DNA of 64,000 nt, from contig CAWGGG010000002.1 of NCBI GenBank assembly GCA_963822145.1, positions 372,001 to 436,000 of the forward strand. Direction: 5' to 3'. The notes beneath the pieces are model-generated. The model was given only the letters and a program-made list of their open reading frames with translations, did no database searches and was not told the origin of the DNA. The position numbers and the translations under genes are program-made. This DNA comes from UBA5072 sp963822145 (GTDB lineage Bacteria; Bacteroidota; Bacteroidia; Bacteroidales; UBA10428). Positions 51,601 through 58,916 of the stretch are shown piece by piece (position 1 is the stretch's first letter; each line of letters opens with the position of its first letter).

Positions 51601-53044
51601 CGGACCGGAGTGAAGAATTCAGGGAGATATAGCCCAGTTCAGCATTGAGCTTATACTCGGTCCCTGAAAGTTTCCGGGCATTTTCGATCTTTTCATAATC
51701 CTTCCCCCCGTAAAAATTGTACGCGTCTTCCAGGGGGGCAAGCACACCGGCAATCTGGCTGAAGGTCCGGATATCGGCATACTGGTTGGTGATGGTGAAA
51801 TAGAGGCTGTTCAGGTCGTTGAACACAGGGGCATTCAGGGCCGGATTGGGCTGAATGAATTCCTGCTCCCCGAAGTAATTCGGATTGCCGTCGGGACCAT
51901 AACCTTCACCGATGTCGAGCAGCGCCAGGATATTGCGGGTATCGGTGGTGGAACTGGATTTATTCGTTACCCAGACCTCGACCTGTTCGATCCTGACCCC
52001 TGAATTCACATAAGGCAGGCTGGAAAGCCAGTTGTTATAGTTATCCCTGAAATACTGCGACAGAAAGAAGTGGCGGTTGGCGTCATAATCGGCGATATCG
52101 ATCTCAAATTCACTGACCTGTGCCCCGCCTTTGACCTCGATTACCTGTGATTGTCCGCGCTGGTGACTGAACACCGAACTCACGAAGAGCTTGCCGAACT
52201 GCAGGTCGGTTTTTAGTCCGAATAAGCTCTGACTCCCGGTGATCAGCGTTCCGGGCAGGCTGAAAGTGACGTTCCCGGCCTCGATCTTTTTGATGATCTC
52301 ATCTTCCTTGCCGGTATATTCCAGTTTGGTCTTGTTCTCAAAATCAAAGGAAGCTTCGGTGTTGTAATTGATACCCAGCTGCAGCTTATCTCCGATGCTG
52401 CCGGTAACATTCATCTGTATTTTTTCCTTGAAGATGAAGGATCCGTTTTTACGGTTCTTTTCCGAGAGTGCGGGATTGTCGATCCGCGACATGTTATAGC
52501 CAAAGATCAGTTCGGCGGAGCCTTGCGGGACAATGCTGATGGCATCGGTGCCAAAGATCTTGTCAAACGATTCCCCCATTTTGATATTGGCCAGCAGTGG
52601 GGACTGCTGGGGTGCAATCGCTTCGCGGGATTTCTGCTGCCAGAAATTGCTGACGGCAGTTTTCCGGTCATAATCCATATATTCCTTAAGCGACATCGAG
52701 GAAGCCGGTCTGTAATTGAGGCGTCCTATCTTTTCGGAGAAGACATACTGCCCCGTAACGGGGTCAAATTCCACCGACTGCTCGATATTGGAGGGATTTC
52801 TGAGGTAAAGCGGAGAAGTCATCCCGGAGTTGGAAAACGGATAACGGATCTCATCGCTGAAGGGGTATTGCAGTTTGACAGAATCGGGTTGGGTGGCAGT
52901 TCCGGTTTGGGAAAACGATTGAAGCCCTGAAAACACGAACAGGAAGAAAGCCGGGAAGAGATAGGTCAGTAAGCGGTTGTACAATTTAAATTCAATGATA
53001 TGTCTGGCCTGCCGTTGGGTCAAATTCAGGAGATTTTTAAGCAA
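45614..53044 (-). CDS. sprA: SprA, type IX secretion outer-membrane translocon
   Basis: 2476 residues, the normal size for SprA (Sov in Porphyromonas), the very large beta-barrel through which T9SS cargo crosses the outer membrane. The hydrophobic signal is YNRLLTYLFPAFFLFVFSGLQSFS. Family segments include LNYRPASSMSLKEYMDYDRK, IVPQGSAELIFGYNMSRIDNPALSEKNRKNGSFIF, KVIGEGGVAYIDDFEGTET, NWYNFRIPIEDFEAKYG and the C-terminal barrel strands. No ATG is present before residue 70. Reading begins either at the TTG touching the ruvA stop (53044) or at a TTG at 52984, which would give a tidier signal peptide. Confidence 0.96.
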   Translation of the reverse strand: MLKNLLNLTQRQARHIIEFKLYNRLLTYLFPAFFLFVFSGLQSFSQTGTATQPDSVKLQYPFSDEIRYPFSNSGMTSPLYLRNPSNIEQSVEFDPVTGQYVFSEKIGRLNYRPASSMSLKEYMDYDRKTAVSNFWQQKSREAIAPQQSPLLANIKMGESFDKIFGTDAISIVPQGSAELIFGYNMSRIDNPALSEKNRKNGSFIFKEKIQMNVTGSIGDKLQLGINYNTEASFDFENKTKLEYTGKEDEIIKKIEAGNVTFSLPGTLITGSQSLFGLKTDLQFGKLFVSSVFSHQRGQSQVIEVKGGAQVSEFEIDIADYDANRHFFLSQYFRDNYNNWLSSLPYVNSGVRIEQVEVWVTNKSSSTTDTRNILALLDIGEGYGPDGNPNYFGEQEFIQPNPALNAPVFNDLNSLYFTITNQYADIRTFSQIAGVLAPLEDAYNFYGGKDYEKIENARKLSGTEYKLNAELGYISLNSSLRSDEVLAVAYVYTYQGKTYRVGELSTDGISAPKTLVVKLLKGTSLTPKSGTWDLMMKNVYAIGAYQISNADFILDVLYRKDETGVPVNYIADNQTDSSFNRKILLRVLKMDNLDSRNEPQPDGRFDFIEGTTINPRDGRIFFTQTDPFGSDLRKTITGGDPTKDPVADKYVFEELYDSTQTKAKQIAMKNKYFLSGTYQSSSGSEIQLNAMNIPQGSVKVSSGGIALVEGQDYTVDYALGRVKILNQGLIQSGAPLSVSLENNALFNLQTKTLLGTHLDYKFSDKFNLGGTIMNLTERPLTQKVNMGDEPISNTIWGLNTSYRDESLLLTKLIDKLPLIETKETSSFSVDAEFAQLLPGQAKVIGEGGVAYIDDFEGTETTVELKTMQSWFLSSTPRRFPFSGSLNDLKYGYNRAKLAWYHIDPLFTRNESRTPDNITEEEQNDPFVREVMETEIYKNRESGTGFENTLLVLNLAYYPQERGPYNFDPSITSEGLLPSPQKRWGGIMRELQTSDFETSNIGYIEFWLMDPFVKDSSHSGGDLYFNLGEISEDVLKDSRKSFENGLPTNDSLARVDTNSVWGRVPTTQSIVNAFDSDPQNREMQDVGLDGMNDEAEREKYSSWLNSLTPGTSFYNNVFNDPTNDNFLYFLDPLYDENDAGVIERYKEYNNTQNNSPTTDQSGGDFAAATTLPNTEDINRDNTLNETDAYYEYHVSLRPDDMNLDNNYITEIVRGEDVNWYNFRIPIEDFEAKYGNIEDFKSIRFMRMYLGGFSQPVILRFAELHLVRSEWRKYTGNVAEGGPSVTDQYEKGSFEISSVNIEENSAKTPVNYILPPGIDRVVDPSQPQVAQLNEQSIVFKIRDLPDGEGRVAYKNMNVDLRQYKKMRMFVHAEALIDEPLNDNDMSAFIRLGADQTDNYYEYEVPLEVTPPNSNYTDDDREIVWPDSNLIEINLDDLVDLKVERDKSMDERPDLYDNMKVFRKRKGRYLLKIKGTPNLSNVRSILIGVRNAGDANNPYPNDGLSKSAEIWFNELRLTDFNNKGGWAANARTQIRLADLGIVSIAGSTSKPGFGSIEQKVDDRNKEETNQIDVSANVELGKLLPEKSKVSVPLYVGVSKITVNPEYSPKEPDRLLKDVINEASSDEERRAIKEVSQNVIKRNSVNLTNVKVNREFEKFRILSPSNFSLSAGYNEVQAHSYEVERNNTIRYGVSFNYIYTARPKIFTPFKNSKGLKSPYLRFIKDFNISPLPSRFAYRSDFDRTYNEMKLRNVYDDREILVDSTVSKDFIWNRGYELNWDLTRSLKFDFAINNLARIEELPGAYDYFRQGDHSDWSKSVWNSILSGGRTVHYNHNFNTTYNLPLNKFPIINWTSMSLRYNSTYLWTEGPVFEGSRSLGNTITNSNTIQASATLNLSGLYNKSKYLKKLDTKYSGAKKPEAEKRMKTVSYTRENFFLRPNTPRNITHKLKTDIIKVTVTDKEGKEVNATFSILDENRISIVADTNYTGLTVLVEGQVEKGESPLVYIGENTLRFLTGLKNISLSYSLSGGTTVMGFMPTPDVAGFNTGGTYNGAPGFAFLMGIQDEDFVKRAAEQNWLTRNPAFTNPYTMSKTENFNIKGTFEPFRGFRIELSGLRTYTDFTSEYFAYNDTVTTDGGFRFSNRMVNGGFSISIISIGTSFEKLSSSNGFRSAAFEQFKVNRQTISHRLYNQRVDNNGYGYQGSIQHTIEPGYSDGYGSTSPEVIIPAFLAAYTNKDPNKVTLETFPGYLSMLPNWRLTFDGLSKIEWISRYVKTLNIIHSYRSIYSINSFTTNFFYVKDDLDGLGYVRDYQDNFVPELQMNTVSIREDMNPLIGFDATWVNNLITRAEYRKSRILALSLANNQLTESSNNELIIGGGYRFKEVAIKLGQKAYNSDLNLKLDLSVRDNKTIIRYLAQTSMDEVDQITQGDRIFKIVFTTDYLLSPRFNLQFFFDRTLNKPHTSRSFLRVDTNVGFSLRFTLSQ

Positions 53045-53626
53045 TTACAATTGTTTCAGGGCTTTTTTAATCAATTCCTCCAGGGTAAGGGTCTTTTCAG
53101 CAAGAAGTATCTTTCCGATCACCTTGTCAGCTTCCCCTTTATTGAATCCCAGGATTACCAAAGCTGATAACGCTTCTTCCTTCAATCTATTGCCCTGTGA
53201 AAGAAATAATTCACCTGATACTTTCTCCTTGCTGACTTTGTCGCGCAAATCCAGGATGACCCGTTGTGCGGTTTTTGCCCCGATCCCTTTGATACTCTGC
53301 AGCAAAGAGGCATTCCCAACCAGAATGGCCTGGTGGATATCTTCGGAGGTAAGGGATGACAGCATCATGCGTGCCGTATTCGCGCCGACACCGGAAACGG
53401 AGAGGAGCAGCCGGAACATCTCACGTTCCTGTTTCTGGTAAAAGCCGAACAACAGGTGGGCATCTTCGCGCACCACCTGGTGGAGGTAAAGTCTGACACG
53501 GGTTTTTGCATCCAACTGGCTGTAAGTGGCCAGGGTGATCTGAATAAAATAGCCAATGCCGCCGGTTTCAATGACACAACAGGCGGGGTTTTTTTCAATC
53601 AGGGCACCTTCAATATATTCGTACAT
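53045..53626 (-). CDS. ruvA: Holliday junction branch migration protein RuvA
   Basis: 193 residues from MYEYIEGALIEKNPACCVIETGGIGYFIQI at 53626. Domain I is an OB fold. Domain II carries two helix-hairpin-helix motifs (LLLSVSGVGANTARMMLSSL near 70-90 and SIKGIGAKTAQRVILDLRDKV near 108-128). The C-terminal domain III (KEEALSALVILGFNKGEADKVI) contacts RuvB. It tetramerises on four-way junctions. The gene ends one base before the presumed sprA start and begins about 14 bp after pdxA, indicating a pdxA-ruvA-sprA transcript. Confidence 0.95.
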   Translation of the reverse strand: MYEYIEGALIEKNPACCVIETGGIGYFIQITLATYSQLDAKTRVRLYLHQVVREDAHLLFGFYQKQEREMFRLLLSVSGVGANTARMMLSSLTSEDIHQAILVGNASLLQSIKGIGAKTAQRVILDLRDKVSKEKVSGELFLSQGNRLKEEALSALVILGFNKGEADKVIGKILLAEKTLTLEELIKKALKQL

Positions 53627-53639
53627 AAGCGGAGGCGGA

Positions 53640-54695
53640 TCATGAGGATTCAGAGATATCAGCAGCCTTAAGCGGATTGGCCGAAATTTCCCGGTATTGT
53701 TTCCGGTTCCGGAATATGTCACAGGCCAGGTAAATCGCTTTCCGGAATGAATCGGGGGTAGCTTCATTCTTTCCGGCTATTTCATAGGCAGTTCCGTGTG
53801 CCGGTGAAGTCCGGACCACCGAAAGGCCTGCAGTAAAATTTACACCGCCTTCGGTAGTGAGTGCTTTAAAAGGGATCAGGCCCTGATCGTGGTACATGGC
53901 CAAAACGGCGTCGAATTTCGTGAAGCTGCCGGCGCCAAAAAAACCGTCGGCCGGGAAGGGCCCGAAGGCCAGGATCCCTTCTTCCTGCGCCCTGGCAATG
54001 GCGGGAATGATCTCCTGCAGTTCCTCATCACCCATCAACCCGTTATCACCGGCATGCGGATTTAGTCCGAGCACCGCGATCATGGGTTTACGGATGGTAA
54101 AATCTACAAGAAGGGATTGGTTCAGGATGCGCAGCTTGTTGAGGATGGCATCCTGCATGATGTATTCGTTCACCTTGGAAAGGGGAATATGGGAGGTGAC
54201 CACGCCGATCCGCAGGAGGTCGCTGACCATCAGCATGAGAGCGCCGCTGGATTTAAAGTGGGTTTCAAAATACTCGGTATGGCCGTTGAAATTGAACACT
54301 TCGGATTTAATATTGGATTTGTTGATGGGGCCGGTAACAAGGGCGTCCAGCTTGCCATCCATCATGTCCTTCACGGCAGCTTCAAGCGCCTTCAACGAGG
54401 CTTCCCCGGCATAGGGAGTGGATCTGCCCAGTTCCACCCTGGCGGCATCGTCGATGCAGTTGATAATATTGGCCCGTCGCATGAGTGCTTCATCCACTGT
54501 GCGGATGGTATTAAAACTGAAATTCTCAAGATCAAGTGCTTTCCTGTGATAAGCTGCGACCTTGGGAGAACCATAAACAACCGGGGTGCATAAATCAAAC
54601 AACCGGTTATCAGCCAGCGATTTCATAATGACCTCGTAGCTGATGCTGTTAATATCACCCTGCGTAATTCCCAATATGATCTTATCGCCTTTCAT
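53640..54695 (-). CDS. pdxA: 4-hydroxythreonine-4-phosphate dehydrogenase
   Basis: NAD-dependent oxidation and decarboxylation step of pyridoxal 5'-phosphate synthesis by the DXP-dependent route. 351 residues. ILGITQGDINSISYEVI at 7-23, VTGPINKSNI near 120, NGHTEYFETHF near 138 (metal His), LNPHAGDNGLMGDEE near 215 and AMYHDQGLIPFKAL near 272, all PdxA motifs. The Bacteroidota form is slightly longer than in E. coli. Preceded by a TACATTTG promoter word and an inverted GTGACTGG repeat. Confidence 0.95.
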   Translation of the reverse strand: MKGDKIILGITQGDINSISYEVIMKSLADNRLFDLCTPVVYGSPKVAAYHRKALDLENFSFNTIRTVDEALMRRANIINCIDDAARVELGRSTPYAGEASLKALEAAVKDMMDGKLDALVTGPINKSNIKSEVFNFNGHTEYFETHFKSSGALMLMVSDLLRIGVVTSHIPLSKVNEYIMQDAILNKLRILNQSLLVDFTIRKPMIAVLGLNPHAGDNGLMGDEELQEIIPAIARAQEEGILAFGPFPADGFFGAGSFTKFDAVLAMYHDQGLIPFKALTTEGGVNFTAGLSVVRTSPAHGTAYEIAGKNEATPDSFRKAIYLACDIFRNRKQYREISANPLKAADISESS

Positions 54696-54730
54696 TTCGT
54701 TATCTGTGATTTTGTTAGCATTAATGAAAG

Positions 54731-54738
54731 CAAATGTA
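54731..54738 (-). promoter_or_regulatory. -7 promoter element (TACATTTG) of pdxA-ruvA-sprA
   Basis: Exact TAnnTTTG, 35 bp before the pdxA ATG. The minisatellite arm starts 10 bp further upstream, where the -33 box should be. Confidence 0.45.
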
Positions 54739-54748
54739 ACAAAAAATA

Positions 54749-54824
54749 GTGACTCGTGACGGGTGACTGGTGACTGGTAAAATGCTACCAGTCACAAGTC
54801 ACGAGTCACGAGTAACCAGTCACC
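54749..54824. repeat. Inverted minisatellite hairpin without gene (GTGACTGG units)
   Basis: Left arm 54749-54778 (GTGACTCGTGACGGG, GTGACTGG) and right arm 54787-54824 (ACCAGTCACAAGTCACGAG). Same unit as 3462-3545. It lies between the two divergent promoter words of pdxA and the DUF4834 gene. Confidence 0.9.
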
Positions 54825-54833
54825 AAAAATTAT

Positions 54834-54841
54834 TACCTTTG
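54834..54841 (+). promoter_or_regulatory. -7 promoter element (TACCTTTG) of the DUF4834 gene
   Basis: Exact TAnnTTTG 16 bases before the ATG, immediately after the right minisatellite arm. Confidence 0.42.
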
Positions 54842-54857
54842 TAAAAAAAATATCACG

Positions 54858-55127
54858 ATGGCCTTGCTCAGGACGATATTGATCCTTTTCATTATTTTCT
54901 ATGTGATCCGTTTGTTCACACGGTATATCCTGCCGGCGTTGTTTTATAATTACATGGACGATAAAATGAAGGAGTTATCCAGGCAACAGCAGAAGAAACG
55001 TCAGCGCGAGCAGCAAGAGGCGCGTAAGCGTGAGGGGCAGGTTACCGTGGAGTATCCGCGGGGAGCTTTTTCAAAGGGAAAACCCGACAAAGGCGAATAT
55101 ACCGATTATGTTGAGGTGAAGGATTAG
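54858..55127 (+). CDS. Small membrane protein, DUF4834-like
   Basis: 89 residues: one N-terminal membrane helix (RTILILFIIFYVIRLFTRYILPALF), a strongly basic stretch (RQQQKKRQREQQEARKRE), and a tail VTVEYP ... YTDYVEVKD. This matches the small Bacteroidota family DUF4834, function unknown. The last 4 bases overlap the convergent mlaF stop. Confidence 0.75.
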   Translation: MALLRTILILFIIFYVIRLFTRYILPALFYNYMDDKMKELSRQQQKKRQREQQEARKREGQVTVEYPRGAFSKGKPDKGEYTDYVEVKD

Positions 55128-55879
55128 GCAGTAAGTGATTTGATCTTCTTAGCGAAGTTGGAGGCAAAAACAAAATCATTCAGGTTCTCATTATCCGCAT
55201 CGAGTATTTCTTCGCGAGTTCCTTCCCATTCCTTGCGGCCTTCATGAATAAAAACCACTTTTTCGCCGATCTCCATCACGGAGTTCATGTCGTGTGTGTT
55301 GATCACTGTGGTAATGTCGTATTCGTGGGTAATTTCGCTGATCAGGTCATCAATCACGAGAGCTGTTTTTGGATCGAGTCCTGAGTTGGGCTCGTCGCAA
55401 AACAGGTATTTGGGATTTTCAACAATAGCCCGGGCAATGGCGACGCGTTTTTTCATGCCGCCGCTGAGTTCACCGGGGTAAAGCCTGTTGACATCCGCCA
55501 GGTCAACACGGCGCAGACAGGTATTGGTGCGTTCCAGTTTTTCCTCGAATGACATCTCGGTAAACATGTTGAGGGGAAACATCACATTTTCCTCAACGTT
55601 CAGGGAGTCGAAGAGTGCGCCGCCCTGGAAAAGCATGCCGATTTCACGCCGGATTTCCTTTCGTTCCCTGAAATCCATGCTCACAAAGTTCCGGTCGTTG
55701 TAAAACACCGATCCCCCATCCACTTCGTGCAGGCCGACGATGCATTTCATGAGCACGGTTTTCCCCGATCCGCTTCTTCCGATGATCAGGTTGGTCTTTC
55801 CTTTATCGAAGGTAACGGAGATATCTTCCAGCACGGTGACCCCATTGAAGATTTTAATCAGGTTTTCGACTTTGATCAT
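55124..55879 (-). CDS. mlaF: MlaF-like ABC transporter ATP-binding protein
   Basis: ATPase of the Mla phospholipid transport system that maintains outer-membrane lipid asymmetry. 251 residues. Walker A GRSGSGKTVLMKCI near 35, Q-loop MLFQGGALFDSL near 86 (typical of MlaF), signature LSGGMKKRVAIARAIV near 138, Walker B YLFCDEPNSGLDP near 158, and the His switch VINTHD. It overlaps mlaE by one base (TGATG). No MCE-domain gene (mlaD) follows. Confidence 0.93.
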   Translation of the reverse strand: MIKVENLIKIFNGVTVLEDISVTFDKGKTNLIIGRSGSGKTVLMKCIVGLHEVDGGSVFYNDRNFVSMDFRERKEIRREIGMLFQGGALFDSLNVEENVMFPLNMFTEMSFEEKLERTNTCLRRVDLADVNRLYPGELSGGMKKRVAIARAIVENPKYLFCDEPNSGLDPKTALVIDDLISEITHEYDITTVINTHDMNSVMEIGEKVVFIHEGRKEWEGTREEILDADNENLNDFVFASNFAKKIKSLTA

Positions 55880-56619
55880 CAGGCAAGCATCATTTGGGTT
55901 AATACAAGGTCAGCCAACAGGATCAGTATGCTGCTGTAAACCACGCCACGCGTACTGGAACGGCCCACCTCAAGGGCTCCCCCCTGGACATTGTATCCGT
56001 AAAAGGCAGATACCGAGGTGATAATGAATGCGTATACCACGGTTTTTACCAGGGCATAGGTGATATAGAAAGGAACGAAAAGGTATTGTATGCCATAAAT
56101 ATAATCGGCAGTAGGCAGGGCACCGGTAAAAACAACTGCCAGCCAGCCTCCGATCAGTCCCACAAACATGCTGATAAGCGTCAGGAAGGGGTTAAAGATC
56201 ATGGATGCCAGTATCTTGGGAAGGATCAGATAGCTGGCCGAATTGATGCCCATCATTTCGAGGGCGTCGATCTGTTCGGTGATCCTCATGGTTCCTATTT
56301 CAGAGGCGATGTTGGATCCCACCTTGCCGGCCAGGATCAGTCCCACCATGGTGGAGGAGAACTCCAGCAGCAGGGTGTCGCGCGCCGTGAGCCCGATCAG
56401 GTAAAGCGGTATCCAGGAGCTTTCGAGATTATATCGGGTTTGCAGGGTAATGACAGCGCCGATAAATACCGAGATGATGATGACAATGCCAACGGAATTG
56501 AGACCCAGGGTCTCGATTTCCCGAAGGGTCTGTTGAAGGTATATCTTTGATTTTTCGGGCCGTGAAAAAACACGTCCCATCAGGATCATATACCTTCCAA
56601 GAATGGTAAAAAAGTTCAT
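55879..56619 (-). CDS. mlaE: MlaE-like ABC transporter permease
   Basis: 246 residues with about five membrane helices. GIVIIISVFIGAVITLQTRYNLESS near 40-65 and the conserved LEFSSTMVGLILAGKVGSNIASEIGTMRITEQIDALEMMGINSASYLILPK (about 85-135) define the MlaE/YrbE family. It pairs with MlaF in an inner-membrane complex. A TATTTTTG word ends 5 bases before the ATG, so the transcript may be nearly leaderless. Confidence 0.93.
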   Translation of the reverse strand: MNFFTILGRYMILMGRVFSRPEKSKIYLQQTLREIETLGLNSVGIVIIISVFIGAVITLQTRYNLESSWIPLYLIGLTARDTLLLEFSSTMVGLILAGKVGSNIASEIGTMRITEQIDALEMMGINSASYLILPKILASMIFNPFLTLISMFVGLIGGWLAVVFTGALPTADYIYGIQYLFVPFYITYALVKTVVYAFIITSVSAFYGYNVQGGALEVGRSSTRGVVYSSILILLADLVLTQMMLA

Positions 56620-56624
56620 GGCAA

Positions 56625-56632
56625 CAAAAATA
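56625..56632 (-). promoter_or_regulatory. -7 promoter element (TATTTTTG) of mlaEF
   Basis: Exact TAnnTTTG with only 5 nt between it and the mlaE start codon, the same spacing as at the mltD-like gene. Confidence 0.42.
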
Positions 56633-56797
56633 ATGATATAATATCAAAAATTAACTTTCATTGATCGCTTGTTTGTCCCACTCCATCAAAATAAAATGAT
56701 CTGTAATGAGTTAATTTGTTACATTCGTTTAGTGGACATCAGTCATGCTGCCCGGTAACTATCGGGGGAGTCGATGCATTTTTCGCAATGGATCATC

Positions 56798-56837
56798 CTT
56801 CGACTCCGCTCAGGATGACAAATGTGTTCAGGATGAC
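56798..56837. repeat. Short dispersed repeat (TTCGACTCCGCTCAGGATGACA type)
   Basis: The motif ends in CAGGATGACAAA, which recurs 17-18 bp later. A partial inverse (GGAGTCGAAGG) occurs at about 16653-16663. No gene is seen in the 255-bp mlaE-manC gap. Confidence 0.4.
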
Positions 56838-56849
56838 AAAATTTTCCAA

Positions 56850-56857
56850 TACATTTG
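56850..56857 (+). promoter_or_regulatory. -7 promoter element (TACATTTG) of the guanylyltransferase gene
   Basis: Exact TAnnTTTG 17 bases before the ATG. No -33 TTTG at the expected spacing. Confidence 0.42.
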
Positions 56858-56874
56858 CAGACTGAATTTTCTTA

Positions 56875-57981
56875 ATGAATCAATTGATGAATAAAGACCA
56901 TTTTTGCATTATCATGGCCGGAGGGATTGGCAGTCGTTTCTGGCCGTTAAGCAGAACCCGGAAGCCAAAGCAGTTTCTTGACATTTTGGGTACCGGAAGA
57001 ACCCTTTTACAGCAGACCTTCGACCGGCTGCGGCAGGTATTTCCTGTTGAGAACATCCTGATCGTCACCAACGAAGATTATGATGACCTGGTAAGCAAAC
57101 AGCTGCCTGAGATAAAGGCCAGCCAGATCCTGCTGGAGCCTTTGCGCCGCAATACGGCCCCCTGCATAGCCTTTGCCAATCACAAAATAAAGCTGATCAA
57201 TCCGGAAGCCAAGATCCTGGTGGCTCCTTCGGATCATGTGATCCTGAAGGAACAGGACTTCCTGGACGTGGTCCGCAAGGGCCTCGATTTCGTTGCTTCA
57301 GGCGACTGCATGCTGACGCTGGGCATCCAGCCCAGCAGACCGGAAACCGGCTATGGTTATATCCAGATCAACGGAGATAAAACCCGGATCGAGTTGAACC
57401 AAAGCATCCGGCGGGTGAAGACCTTTACGGAGAAACCCGACCTGGCCATGGCGGAAGTATTTCTGCAGAGCGGAGATTTCTTCTGGAATTCCGGAATGTT
57501 TTTCTGGTCGCTCACCACAATCATGAAAGCTTTCAACAATTACCTTCCCGATGTGGACCAGCTGTTCGGCGAGGGTGAACAATATTACAATACCGACCGG
57601 GAAGGAGAATTTATCAGCCGTGTGTATCCTAACTGCAAGAACATTTCCATCGACTATGGGATCATGGAAAAGGCCGAAAATGTATTCATGCTCTGCTCCG
57701 ATTTCGGCTGGTCGGATCTGGGGACCTGGGGATCACTCTACGATATGCTCACCAAGGATGAAGAAAAGAACACCATTGCCGGATCGAATGTTTTCACCTA
57801 CCATACGCGCAACTGCCTGATCAATCTGCCCGACAATAAGCTGGCGGTGATCCAGGGACTTGACGATTACATTGTGGTGGAATCGGACAACATACTGCTC
57901 ATTTGCCGAAAGCAGGATGAGCAGAAGCTCAAGAATTACGTGAACGACGTAAGGATTGAAAAGGGAGAGGAATTTATTTAA
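56875..57981 (+). CDS. manC: Mannose-1-phosphate guanylyltransferase
   Basis: Makes GDP-mannose from Man-1-P and GTP for surface glycans. 368 residues. Nucleotide-binding IIMAGGIGSRFWPLSRTRKPKQFL at 13-36; VAPSDHVI near 119; GYGYIQI near 161 and VKTFTEKPD near 178, the sugar-binding segments; and WNSGMFFW near 203. This is the single-domain type lacking the C-terminal isomerase domain of ManC/AlgA. A second in-frame ATG at 56887 is an alternative start. Convergent with the gld operon, separated by a terminator. Confidence 0.93.
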   Translation: MNQLMNKDHFCIIMAGGIGSRFWPLSRTRKPKQFLDILGTGRTLLQQTFDRLRQVFPVENILIVTNEDYDDLVSKQLPEIKASQILLEPLRRNTAPCIAFANHKIKLINPEAKILVAPSDHVILKEQDFLDVVRKGLDFVASGDCMLTLGIQPSRPETGYGYIQINGDKTRIELNQSIRRVKTFTEKPDLAMAEVFLQSGDFFWNSGMFFWSLTTIMKAFNNYLPDVDQLFGEGEQYYNTDREGEFISRVYPNCKNISIDYGIMEKAENVFMLCSDFGWSDLGTWGSLYDMLTKDEEKNTIAGSNVFTYHTRNCLINLPDNKLAVIQGLDDYIVVESDNILLICRKQDEQKLKNYVNDVRIEKGEEFI

Positions 57982-57983
57982 AT

Positions 57984-58012
57984 AAAAAAGAGCGCAGTTA
58001 AAAACCACGCTC
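57984..58012 (-). terminator. Terminator after gldN
   Basis: Minus-strand stem GAGCG...CGCTC (58012-58008 with 57994-57990, 13-nt loop rich in T) followed by six T's. It closes the porP-gldKLMN transcript. The stem is short. Confidence 0.55.
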
Positions 58013-58032
58013 AGCAAAATGTTGTTTTCTTT

Positions 58033-58896
58033 CTAGTATTCCCAGAGGTCATGTTCCATTTCAAACAGATATTCCTTGACCCTTTCGGATTCGAGCAGGG
58101 CGTCCATGCCCATGGCGTATGAATTGATGGCCCGGTTCGAATATACGTTGGATTCGGCAAAAATATAGCTGTCAAACCGGCGCTGCATGAAGTAGTCGTC
58201 ATACGATATCCGCTGGGCATCATTGTTGTTGTTATAGATCTCATGCCGGGCCAGCAGCGGTCTGATTTCGGGGAAATATACCCAGAAGGTTTTCTGTTTA
58301 AAAATGATATCGGTGGGCAGTCCCTGGTCATCGAGCCTGTTATACACGCGGACCGGGCAGAGACCAACGATGCGCACGTTCATGACGGAATGGTTTTTAT
58401 CGAAGAACCATTTTTCTTTTACCATGATTTGCTTCACCTCATCGGTTTTCCTTTCATTCTGGATCACAGTATCCATAACCATACCTGTATTCAGGTCAGT
58501 TTTTTTAACAGTTTCGTTGCCTGCGCCGAGAACATCATCGATCTTGGCCCGGTCGAGCGGAATGGTGAACTCGTTTTTGGGATCATCGGAGGAGAAAGCA
58601 CGGACGCCTTCATTGTCAATTCCCCAGAGGATGAGCTGCACCAGGTTGTACCGGTCATTTATCGGTTTGGTGGGATAATACAGGGGCAGGTTCTGTTTTT
58701 GTTTCAGGTCGATCATCCTGTAAATATCCTTGGCCCACATCACATCGGCTTCTCTGATGTAAGCATAGGGTACGGGAGCCTTGTTGGGAATATGCTCACG
58801 GGTATACACTTCGGTGAGGATATCCTGGGCTTTGAGTTTTTGAGGCGCAACAGCTAACATGGCTAATCCCATCAGTAATAAAGCAACTCGTTTCAT
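58033..58896 (-). CDS. gldN: GldN/PorN, T9SS periplasmic component
   Basis: 287 residues with a signal peptide (KRVALLLMGLAMLAVAPQKLKAQ). The GldN region starts at READVMWAKDIYRMIDLKQKQNLPLYYPTKP (about 48-80) and includes VMNVRIVGLCPVRVYN and FWVYFPEIRPLLARHEIYN. GldN partners GldK in the periplasmic ring that links the motor complex to the outer membrane. Twenty bases after gldM; last gene of the operon. Confidence 0.95.
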   Translation of the reverse strand: MKRVALLLMGLAMLAVAPQKLKAQDILTEVYTREHIPNKAPVPYAYIREADVMWAKDIYRMIDLKQKQNLPLYYPTKPINDRYNLVQLILWGIDNEGVRAFSSDDPKNEFTIPLDRAKIDDVLGAGNETVKKTDLNTGMVMDTVIQNERKTDEVKQIMVKEKWFFDKNHSVMNVRIVGLCPVRVYNRLDDQGLPTDIIFKQKTFWVYFPEIRPLLARHEIYNNNNDAQRISYDDYFMQRRFDSYIFAESNVYSNRAINSYAMGMDALLESERVKEYLFEMEHDLWEY

Positions 58897-58916
58897 TCGA
58901 CTATGTATTAATTAAA

